A stretch of DNA of 64,000 nt from Arthrobacter sp. U41 (GTDB lineage Bacteria; Actinomycetota; Actinomycetes; Actinomycetales; Micrococcaceae), in the NCBI RefSeq assembly GCF_001750145.1, contig NZ_CP015732.1, forward strand, positions 1,550,001 through 1,614,000, in the 5' to 3' direction. The notes under the pieces are model-generated. The model did no database searches, was not told where the DNA came from, and was given only the letters and a program-made list of their open reading frames with translations. How positions within the stretch are numbered: the stretch's first letter is position 1; every line of letters starts with the position of its first letter. Both the position numbers and the translations under genes were made by a program. This document shows, piece after piece, positions 8,480 to 14,451 of this stretch.

Positions 8480-9466
8480 TCAATCCTTCTTCAGGGCCGT
8501 GATGGTTACGGCGTCGGGGGTGGTTTGGTGGACCGCCGGGACTGTGGAGCCCGGCAGCGAAGCGGCGGCGGCACCATGGGCCACAGCCTGACGGAGACAA
8601 TCGGCCGGGGCGGCGCCCTGGCTGGAGGCGAGCAGGTAGCCGGCCAGCGAGGAATCGCCGGCGCCCACCGTGCTCACCGCGGTGACCGGCGGATGCGTGG
8701 CCAGCCACGCGCCGTCGGCCGTTACAAGCACCGCACCCTTGGAACCAAGCGTTGCGAGCACGGCACCCACCCCGGATCGCACGACGGCGGCGGCGGCCAC
8801 CGCGACAGCCTCCGGATCCGCTTCGAGCTCCTCGGCGGATTTGTGCGTGGCGAACCCGGCTGCGGCGGCCAGTTCCACCAGTTCCTCGGCGTTGGGTTTC
8901 AGGAGATCCGGTTTCCCCAGCGCGTCGCCGGAGATCGCGGCGGCGAGCGGTTCGCCGGAGGAATCGACGGCGATGAGGGGGGCCTCGTTGCCGTGATCCA
9001 TGGAGCGCAGCCGCCGGGTGACGGTGGCGTAGAAGTCGGCCGGGACCCCGGGTGGGAGCGAGCCGGCCAGGACAACCCAGCTGGCGCCGCGGGAGTGGTC
9101 CAGCAGCAGCCCGATCAGGGCTTCCTGCTGTTCCTCACTGAGCACCGGGCCGGGTTCGTTGATCTTGGTGGTGACGCCCCCGGGTTCGGTGAGAGCCACA
9201 TTGCTGCGCAGCGGCGCGCCTATCGGGAGGGCGGCAAACGGGACGTCGCCTTCCCGGAGCCCGGCGAGGACCGGGTCCGCCTCGGCTCCTGGCAGTACGG
9301 CGACCGTTTTCAGGCCTGAGGCGACGAGGGCTCGGGAGACGTTGACTCCCTTGCCGCCGGATTCCTGCGAGACGGAGACGGCCCGCTGGACTTCGCCGCG
9401 GAGCAGCGGGCCCGGCAGTGCCACGGTGCGGTCCAGGCTCGGGTTGGCGGTCAGGGTGACAATCAT
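8480..9466 (-). CDS. fruK: 1-phosphofructokinase (PfkB family)
   Basis: Phosphorylates fructose 1-phosphate, the product of FruA, to fructose 1,6-bisphosphate. The 328-residue PfkB-type kinase starts MIVTLTANPSLDRTV, has the first PfkB signature (SGGKGVNVSRAL, about residues 36-47) and the second with the catalytic Asp in VGAGDSSLAGYLL near residue 270. ASWVVLAGSLPPG, typical of 1-phosphofructokinases, is also present. Its start overlaps the fruR stop by 4 nt (ATGA) and its stop is 2 nt before fruA, so the three are one operon. Confidence 0.96.
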   Translation of the reverse strand: MIVTLTANPSLDRTVALPGPLLRGEVQRAVSVSQESGGKGVNVSRALVASGLKTVAVLPGAEADPVLAGLREGDVPFAALPIGAPLRSNVALTEPGGVTTKINEPGPVLSEEQQEALIGLLLDHSRGASWVVLAGSLPPGVPADFYATVTRRLRSMDHGNEAPLIAVDSSGEPLAAAISGDALGKPDLLKPNAEELVELAAAAGFATHKSAEELEADPEAVAVAAAAVVRSGVGAVLATLGSKGAVLVTADGAWLATHPPVTAVSTVGAGDSSLAGYLLASSQGAAPADCLRQAVAHGAAAASLPGSTVPAVHQTTPDAVTITALKKD

Positions 9467-10266
9467 GCGACCACCACCTCGACTCCGGCATCGGCGAGGG
9501 CGTCGGCCAGCTCCTGGCTGGGTTTCGTGTCAGTGACCAAAGTGTCCAGATCTTTCAACGAGGCGAACTGGACCAGAGTTTCGGCGTCCAGCTTGGAGGC
9601 ATCAGCCAGCACCACAATGCGGCGCGCTGATTGGACGAAGGCAGCCTTGACAGCGGCTTCTTCAGGATCGGGGGTGCTCAGCCCGAAGGCTGCGTGGATG
9701 CCGTTGGTGCCGATGAAGGCGATGTCCGGGCGGATCCGGCGGGCGGCCTCCACGGTGGACTGGCCCACCGCGGCCTGGGTGATGCCGCGGACCTTTCCAC
9801 CCAGCAGGTGCAGCGCGATGCCGGGTTGGCCGGACAGCTTTGCCGCGATGGGCAGCGAATGGGTGATGACCACGAGTTCCGCAGCTGGCCCCGGCAGGGC
9901 GGCGGCTGCTGCCGTCCTGGCGGCCAGGAGTTCAGCGAGGGACTCGGTGGTCGATCCGGCGTCGATCAGGATGCTGCCGGTCCGGTCCTGCGGGATGAGC
10001 GCCAGGGCGGCCTCCGCGATCCGGGTCTTTTCCGGCTGCCTCCGGTCGGTCCGGACCAGGACGCTTTCCTCGTTCGTGCTGAAGCGGTCCGGGGACACCG
10101 CGCCGCCGTGGACCCGGCGCACACTGCCTGCGGACTCGAGGGCGGCAAGGTCCCGCCGGACGGTCTCGGTGGTGATACTGAAACGCTCGGCGAGGTCCGT
10201 AACGCTGGCACGGCCGCTGGCGGTAATGAGCCCAACGATCAGCTGTTGGCGTTCTTCGGCGAACAC
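9463..10266 (-). CDS. fruR: DeoR-family regulator of the fructose operon
   Basis: A 267-residue transcription factor: an N-terminal DeoR helix-turn-helix (residues 5-55; SVTDLAERFSITTETVRRDLAALE) and a C-terminal DeoR sensor domain of the phosphosugar isomerase-like fold (SILIDAGSTTESLAEL, IAFIGTNGI). DeoR proteins of this type usually repress and respond to sugar phosphates; fructose 1-phosphate or fructose 1,6-bisphosphate is the expected effector. It is the first gene of fruR-fruK-fruA-ptsH, so autoregulation is likely through the palindrome at 10311-10324. The GTG start has AGGGAG about 6 nt upstream. Confidence 0.93.
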   Translation of the reverse strand: MFAEERQQLIVGLITASGRASVTDLAERFSITTETVRRDLAALESAGSVRRVHGGAVSPDRFSTNEESVLVRTDRRQPEKTRIAEAALALIPQDRTGSILIDAGSTTESLAELLAARTAAAAALPGPAAELVVITHSLPIAAKLSGQPGIALHLLGGKVRGITQAAVGQSTVEAARRIRPDIAFIGTNGIHAAFGLSTPDPEEAAVKAAFVQSARRIVVLADASKLDAETLVQFASLKDLDTLVTDTKPSQELADALADAGVEVVVA

Positions 10267-10310
10267 TGGCTCTCCCTTGCGTCAGTACTGCGGGCTTTCC
10301 TGCCACTTCA

Positions 10311-10324
10311 GTGATAACCATCAC
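10311..10324 (-). promoter_or_regulatory. Palindromic operator candidate of the fru operon
   Basis: GTGAT-AACC-ATCAC, 5-bp perfect arms, 45 bp upstream of fruR and just downstream of the predicted -10 box, where a bound repressor would block transcription. FruR binding is inferred from position only. Confidence 0.45.
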
Positions 10325-10342
10325 AGGTAGTGGAGTTGATTG

Positions 10343-10372
10343 ACTTTATCTTTGAATCTGTGGCTTTGTCAA
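10343..10372 (-). promoter_or_regulatory. Sigma-70-type promoter of the fru operon
   Basis: On the minus strand, TTGACA (10372-10367) and TAAAGT (10348-10343) are separated by 18 bp. The region is markedly AT-richer than its surroundings, and the next gene leftward is fruR, about 77 bp from the -10 box. Confidence 0.6.
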
Positions 10373-10417
10373 TGGAAAACAACATGATCGCAGAAATCTC
10401 CCGGCCCCGCCCCGGGG

Positions 10418-10594
10418 GGACATGTCCGGTCCTCGCGCCCTGGGCTGGGCACATTGGCATTATGTCCATTCGTGGCCGCGAAGGCTGGGCATGCGCGCGC
10501 CCGGGGTTGGTGAAGCCTTGGACATGTCCGGTCCTCGCGCCGTGGGGTGGGCATATGGCGCTATGTCCATTCGTGGCTGCGGCGGCTGGGCATG
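10418..10594. repeat. Imperfect direct repeat, two units of 76 and 75 bp, with inverted ends
   Basis: Unit 1 (10418-10493) and unit 2 (10520-10594) are about 90% identical with one 1-nt gap. Each starts with the self-complementary GGACATGTCC, contains TATGTCCATTCGTGGC, and ends CTGGGCATG. The whole pair is bracketed by inverted GC-rich ends: CCCCGCCCC followed by GGGACATGTCC on the left (from 10405), and GGGCATGTCC followed by CGCGGGGCGGG on the right (to about 10608). It is non-coding on both strands and lies upstream of the fru promoter. It looks like a small dispersed palindromic (REPIN- or MITE-like) element in tandem; that class is inferred. Confidence 0.7.
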
Positions 10595-10620
10595 TCCCGC
10601 GGGGCGGGCGGCGCGAATGG

Positions 10621-10659
10621 CGGACGCCGGGCCAGACCTTGGGTCCGGCCCGGCGTCCG
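10621..10659. terminator. GC-rich hairpin downstream of the small membrane protein gene
   Basis: Perfect 13-bp stem (CGGACGCCGGGCC and complement) with a 13-nt loop, 51 bp after the stop of the leftward gene at 10711. No T-tract on either strand, so it is a probable but not textbook terminator; it would shield the fru promoter region from read-through. Confidence 0.55.
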
Positions 10660-10710
10660 GGTCGTTCGTCATTCGTGTGGCGCACCGTGGTGCAATCTGG
10701 TGCCCTGGGG

Positions 10711-10974
10711 CTAGAGGCCGGCGTCGCGGCTCTCGTTCCGGGTGATGGTTTCACCGGTGTTGGGATCGACGACGGAGCGGGTTTCGCTGACCCGGCGGGT
10801 GCGGCTGCGGCCCGGGGAGGCCAGGACCAGCGAGGCGATCAGTCCGATCACGCCCACCGCCATCAGGATGTAGCCGATCATGGTCTGGTCAACGTTGGGG
10901 ATCAGTCCGGGGGTGATGGCCCACGCCAGGATGGCGCCGAGGGCGATGAGGAAGATGGAGGAACCGATTCTCAT
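10711..10974 (-). CDS. Small two-helix membrane protein (DUF6458-like)
   Basis: An 87-residue protein with two hydrophobic segments (about residues 4-24, IGSSIFLIALGAILAWAI, and 33-54, MIGYILMAVGVIGLIASLVL) joined by a short polar turn, then a cytoplasmic tail with many Arg/Ser/Thr residues. The pattern and the tail (VVDPNTGETI) match the small actinobacterial DUF6458 proteins of unknown function. A good ribosome-binding site (AAGGAGCAAGTC) precedes the ATG. A palindromic box shared with two other promoters lies 39 bp upstream at 11013-11026. It is single-gene and divergent from fabF. Confidence 0.8.
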   Translation of the reverse strand: MRIGSSIFLIALGAILAWAITPGLIPNVDQTMIGYILMAVGVIGLIASLVLASPGRSRTRRVSETRSVVDPNTGETITRNESRDAGL

Positions 10975-11012
10975 GACTTGCTCCTTGTGTCCGGTGGGAC
11001 GGATAGGTACTG

Positions 11013-11026
11013 CTAAGCATGCTGTC
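11013..11026 (-). promoter_or_regulatory. Putative operator, CTAAGCATGCTGTC
   Basis: Second of three related 14-mers (see 5964 and 39530). Its left ten bases equal the perfect palindrome CTAAGCATGCTTAG. It lies 39 bp upstream of the small membrane protein, in core-promoter distance, so a bound factor could act directly on that promoter. Confidence 0.45.
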
Positions 11027-11235
11027 CAGCGTCAGGCTACAGCCCGGTCTGTGTTGTTTCAACGATCCGGCCGCCGCGCCGCGCGGGGGCCGGACGAGGA
11101 CGATCACCCGTATTCTTAAAGGGCGCAGGGCGGCAGCACCCGATGCACGCCGCCCCGCCAACCCCGAACTCACGCCTCCGGATGCCCGCACTCCCCGCGG
11201 ATCTTCTGGTGGGCCTCACAGAAATACCGGTACCC

Positions 11236-12456
11236 ATGCCTGAAGTTTCACCCAGAGTCGTTGTCACCGGACTCGGGGCCGTGACCCCGGTAGGCGGGAC
11301 CGCGGCCGAGACCTGGGACTCGCTGCTGGCCGGCCGCTCCGGAATCGTGGCACTCGACGACGACTGGGCCCAGGCGTTGCCCGTCCGCATGGCCGGCCGG
11401 GTGAACGTTGACGTCGCAGCACTGCTTTCCATCCCCGAGTACAAGCGGATGGACCGGTGCGGGCAGTTGGCCCTGATTGCAGCCCGCGAGGCATGGGCGC
11501 AGGCCGGCCGTCCGGAGGCCGACCCGGAGCGACTGGCCGTGGTGATCGGCTCCGGCTACGGCGGCCTGGACACCACCCTGGAGCAGAACCGGACGCTGGA
11601 CGCCCGCGGCCCGCGCCGGGTTTCCCCGCATACGCTCACCCGGATCATGGCCAACGGCCCGGCCGCCTGGGTGTCCATCGACGTCGGAGCCAAAGGCGGG
11701 GCGCGCACCCCGGTGAGCGCCTGCGCCTCCGGAGCCGAAGCCATCTCCCAGGCCGCAGACATGATCCGGGCCGGGGCGTCGGACGTCGTGATCGCCGGCG
11801 GCGTCGATTCCTGCGTCAACAGCCTGATCATCAGCGGTTTCGCGCAAATCAGGGCCCTGTCCACCCGCAACGACGACCCGCAGTCCGCATCCCGGCCCTT
11901 CGACCGGGACCGGGACGGATTCGTGCTGGCTGAGGGCGCCGCCGTCCTGGTCCTGGAACGTGAGGATCATGCCCGGGCCCGTGGAGCCGAAATCCTGGGC
12001 GTCGTGGCCGGCACCGCGGTGACCTCCGACGCCGTCGACATCGTCGCCGCTGATCCGGCCATGCAGCGCCGGGTGATGGAAAAAGCAATCGCGGCCGCGG
12101 GCCTGGGGGCCGGTGACATCGGCCTGGTCCACGCCCACGCAACCTCCACCCCGGTCGGCGACCGCCTGGAAGCGGGAGCGATCAGGGCCGTGCTCGGAAA
12201 CCAGGTTCCCGTCACGTCCACGAAATCCCTCACCGGGCACCTCCTCGGCGGCGCCGGCGCCCTCGGGGCCATCGTTATGATCCAGGCCCTGAAGACCGGG
12301 GCCTTCCCGGGCACCGGCAACCTTGCCCGACCGGATGACGGGATCGACCTCCACCTTCTTCAGTCGACAGTTGAGGGGCAGCGGGCCGGAGCCGGCATTG
12401 CCAACGCCTTCGGATTCGGCGGGCACAGCACCGCGCTGGTGATCACCGAAAGCTAG
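11236..12456 (+). CDS. fabF: Beta-ketoacyl-ACP synthase II-type enzyme
   Basis: A thiolase-fold condensing enzyme of 406 residues that extends acyl-ACP with malonyl-ACP. The Cys-His-His set is complete: Cys163 (VSACASGAEAI), His301 (VHAHATST, where the usual form is NAHGTST) and His335 (KSLTGHLLGGAG). The start MPEVSPRVVVTGLGAVTPVGG fits the family; no clear ribosome-binding site precedes it and upstream in-frame ATGs at 11143 and 11182 remain possible. It is not beside fabD, fabH or acpP, so it is probably a second FabF-type enzyme rather than the housekeeping copy. A hydrolase gene follows 9 bp downstream. Confidence 0.88.
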   Translation: MPEVSPRVVVTGLGAVTPVGGTAAETWDSLLAGRSGIVALDDDWAQALPVRMAGRVNVDVAALLSIPEYKRMDRCGQLALIAAREAWAQAGRPEADPERLAVVIGSGYGGLDTTLEQNRTLDARGPRRVSPHTLTRIMANGPAAWVSIDVGAKGGARTPVSACASGAEAISQAADMIRAGASDVVIAGGVDSCVNSLIISGFAQIRALSTRNDDPQSASRPFDRDRDGFVLAEGAAVLVLEREDHARARGAEILGVVAGTAVTSDAVDIVAADPAMQRRVMEKAIAAAGLGAGDIGLVHAHATSTPVGDRLEAGAIRAVLGNQVPVTSTKSLTGHLLGGAGALGAIVMIQALKTGAFPGTGNLARPDDGIDLHLLQSTVEGQRAGAGIANAFGFGGHSTALVITES

Positions 12457-12465
12457 GCTGTTCCG

Positions 12466-13092
12466 ATGGAGACAGTCGTCTGGTCCAAGCCGGAACACGA
12501 ACGCACCGGAACGCCGCTGCTGGTGATGATGCACGGCTACGGCCGGGACGAATCGCGGATGGTGAAACTCTTCGACCGCCTGCCCTCCGGGTTCAGCTGC
12601 GCCGCGCTCCGCGGCCCCAAGGTGATCGGGGACGGCTACGGCTGGTTCCTGCTGGACTATTTCCTGACCCACGACTTCGCCGACGTCATCTCCTCCACCA
12701 ACGCCGTCTTCAGCTGGATCGAATCCGTCAAGGCCCGGCACAGCAGCGTCAGCCTGTTCGGCTACTCCCAGGGCATGGCGATGGCCACCACCCTGCTGCG
12801 GCTGCGGCCGGCGCAGTTCCAGGCCGTCGTCGGGCTGTCCGGTTTTGTCCTGGAAAACGAACTCCTGGCGATGAGCGAATCGTTCGATTCCCGCCCGCCC
12901 TTCTTTTGGGGCCGGGACCGGGACGACCTGGTGATCAACGACGCCGCCACGGAGCACACCGAGCAGTGGCTCCACGAGCACACACAGCTCACGGCGCGGA
13001 CCTACCCCGGAATGGGGCACGCGATCTCGTCGGCTGAAATGGTGGATGTCAGCGCCTTCCTGCGTCATTACGTGCCGCGCCAAGACGACTGA
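12466..13092 (+). CDS. Alpha/beta hydrolase, carboxylesterase/phospholipase family
   Basis: A 208-residue serine hydrolase of the YpfH / phospholipase-carboxylesterase group. LLVMMHGYGRDE carries the oxyanion-hole HGYG, Ser101 lies in the nucleophile elbow GYSQG, an acidic residue in FFWGRDRDD is the likely third member, and the histidine is in TYPGMGHAIS near the end. The order and length fit the family. It starts 9 bp after the condensing enzyme and is probably co-transcribed; a thioesterase-like role on a product of that enzyme is possible but unproven. Confidence 0.85.
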   Translation: METVVWSKPEHERTGTPLLVMMHGYGRDESRMVKLFDRLPSGFSCAALRGPKVIGDGYGWFLLDYFLTHDFADVISSTNAVFSWIESVKARHSSVSLFGYSQGMAMATTLLRLRPAQFQAVVGLSGFVLENELLAMSESFDSRPPFFWGRDRDDLVINDAATEHTEQWLHEHTQLTARTYPGMGHAISSAEMVDVSAFLRHYVPRQDD

Positions 13093-13130
13093 ACCGGCGC
13101 CGGAGGCAGCCGAGGACGCGCCGGCACGAC

Positions 13131-13146
13131 AGGGCCGAAGGGCCTT
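13131..13146 (+). terminator. Short hairpin with T-rich tail after the hydrolase gene
   Basis: AGGGCC-GAAG-GGCCTT forms six pairs (one G-T) with a GAAG loop and is followed by ACCTTATT. It lies 38 bp after the hydrolase stop. Confidence 0.45.
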
Positions 13147-13161
13147 ACCTTATTAGTCCAC

Positions 13162-13189
13162 TTGCGCGCCAATTTTCTGCCTTTATACT
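13162..13189 (+). promoter_or_regulatory. Promoter candidate for the HAD/GH65 operon
   Basis: TTGCGC and TATACT spaced by 16 bp in the most AT-rich part of this gap. The -35 is poor, the -10 good. No other likely promoter was seen between here and the HAD start. Confidence 0.4.
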
Positions 13190-13532
13190 TAACGTTGGCC
13201 GTCTTCACGGCCCACTACTTCAGGGGGAAGAAAGGGCTGAGCCCCGTGCTGCAGGCTGAAACGCCGGTATCACCAACCAGGATGCCGCCGCACTTGCCAT
13301 CTGCACCGCCTCCCGGCCCCTCCGGAACCGCCCCCAAGGCTCCCGGCCAGCCGCCGGTCCGGGCGCCCTCGGCGCCCACCTGCTGATTGAAAGACTCCAC
13401 CTCACGGGACTTCCAAATTCCCCATTCAGCCGCGTGCTGGAGACCAGACTGATCGAGCGCAGGAGCCCCCGCCGCCGGGATTGAACCGCGCCCGGTCCGT
13501 GGGCCGTGGTCCGCCCCGGCCGAAACTGACAC

Positions 13533-13558
13533 CTCCGGAACCTTTCGCCGTTCCGGAG
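13533..13558 (+). promoter_or_regulatory. Perfect 9-bp hairpin in the HAD/GH65 leader
   Basis: CTCCGGAAC, an 8-nt loop (CTTTCGCC) and GTTCCGGAG, ending 72 bp before the HAD start codon. No T-tract follows, so a terminator is unlikely; a leader structure or operator is possible. Confidence 0.4.
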
Positions 13559-13630
13559 CGCCTTCCACCGCTGGCCCGCCGACGCGCCGCACCCACCGAT
13601 TTTGCTACCGCCGTCTGAAAGGACAATCGC

Positions 13631-14368
13631 ATGACTGAGCTTCCCAACAGCACCCCGCCGAGCTGGACCGGGGCCGCCGCGATCCTTTTTGACCTTGACG
13701 GCGTCCTCACCCCCACCGCCATCGTGCACGAGCGCGCCTGGCAGGAACTCTTCGACGGATTCCTCGCGGCGGTGCCCGGGGTGCCCGGCTACCGCGAAAG
13801 CGACTACTTTGACCACATCGACGGCAAGCCGCGCTTCGACGGCGTCCGCGACTTCCTGGCCTCCCGCAACATCGTCCTGCCGGAAGGTCCGCTGGACGAC
13901 GATCCGGCGCACAACACCGTCCACGGCCTGGGCAACCGCAAGAACAAGGTCTTCAACGACATCGTCGAGGCCGGGGGCGTCAAACCCTACGAAGGCTCCG
14001 TGCGCTTCATCGACGCCGCGCTGGCCCGCGGGCTCAAGGTCGCAGTAGTCTCCTCCTCCCGCAACGCCACCGCCGTCCTCAAGGCCGCCGGGCTCTCCGA
14101 CTACTTCCCGGTGGTCGTCGACGGCGTCCTCGCCGTGGCCGAGGGGCTGCCCGGCAAGCCCAGCCCGGCGACCTACGAGTACGCCGCCCGGCTGCTGGGC
14201 GTGCCCAGCGAGGACTGCGTGGTCGTCGAGGATGCGGTCTCCGGAGTCCAGGCGGGCCGGGCCGGGCGCTTCCATTCGGTGATCGGCGTTGACCGCGGCG
14301 CCGGCCGTCAGACCCTGCTGGACGCGGGCGCCACCCTCGTGGTCAACGACCTCGAAGAGCTCCTCTAG
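13631..14368 (+). CDS. Beta-phosphoglucomutase-family HAD protein
   Basis: A 245-residue HAD phosphotransferase. Motif I is AILFDLDGVLTP (nucleophile Asp21, acid/base Asp23), motif II VVSSSRNA, motif III Lys in GKPSPATYEYA, motif IV VVVEDAVSGVQAG. A cap domain sits between residues about 30 and 100. GH65 phosphorylases release beta-glucose 1-phosphate, which beta-phosphoglucomutase turns into glucose 6-phosphate, and the next gene is a GH65 enzyme, so this role is well supported by context. The ATG has AAAGGA upstream. A fused version of the same HAD-GH65 pair occurs at 59989-63162. Confidence 0.88.
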   Translation: MTELPNSTPPSWTGAAAILFDLDGVLTPTAIVHERAWQELFDGFLAAVPGVPGYRESDYFDHIDGKPRFDGVRDFLASRNIVLPEGPLDDDPAHNTVHGLGNRKNKVFNDIVEAGGVKPYEGSVRFIDAALARGLKVAVVSSSRNATAVLKAAGLSDYFPVVVDGVLAVAEGLPGKPSPATYEYAARLLGVPSEDCVVVEDAVSGVQAGRAGRFHSVIGVDRGAGRQTLLDAGATLVVNDLEELL

Positions 14369-14451
14369 CCGCCTCGCCCCGCGCCGCACGGCCCGCACAG
14401 CCCCGCAGACACTTTCACCGCAAGACTTCACCGCCTCAAGGAAACCCCACC

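Larger units (their letters stand above)
13093..13630. other. 538-bp intergenic region: terminator, promoter and long leader
   Basis: No convincing gene. It holds a terminator-like hairpin (13131-13146), a promoter candidate (13162-13189) and a 9-bp perfect hairpin (13533-13558) before the HAD/GH65 operon. The short open frames here are Pro/Ala-rich on one strand and Gly-rich on the other and have no ribosome-binding sites. If the promoter is right, the operon has a leader of about 430 nt. Confidence 0.45.

Noticed and set aside
6216..8591. Long plus-strand open frame opposite fruA
   Set aside because: Shadow of fruA; His/Gly/Asp-rich, no domain.
10418..10594. CRISPR array
   Set aside because: Only two long units, imperfect, no spacers of constant size and no cas genes.
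13162..13386. 74-codon plus-strand frame (Pro/Ala-rich second half) in the long intergenic gap
   Set aside because: No ribosome-binding site; begins within the predicted promoter and has no domain.
13222..13395. Gly-rich minus-strand peptide frame in the same gap
   Set aside because: Weak GTG start, no convincing leader or modification genes nearby; composition fits chance in GC-rich DNA.
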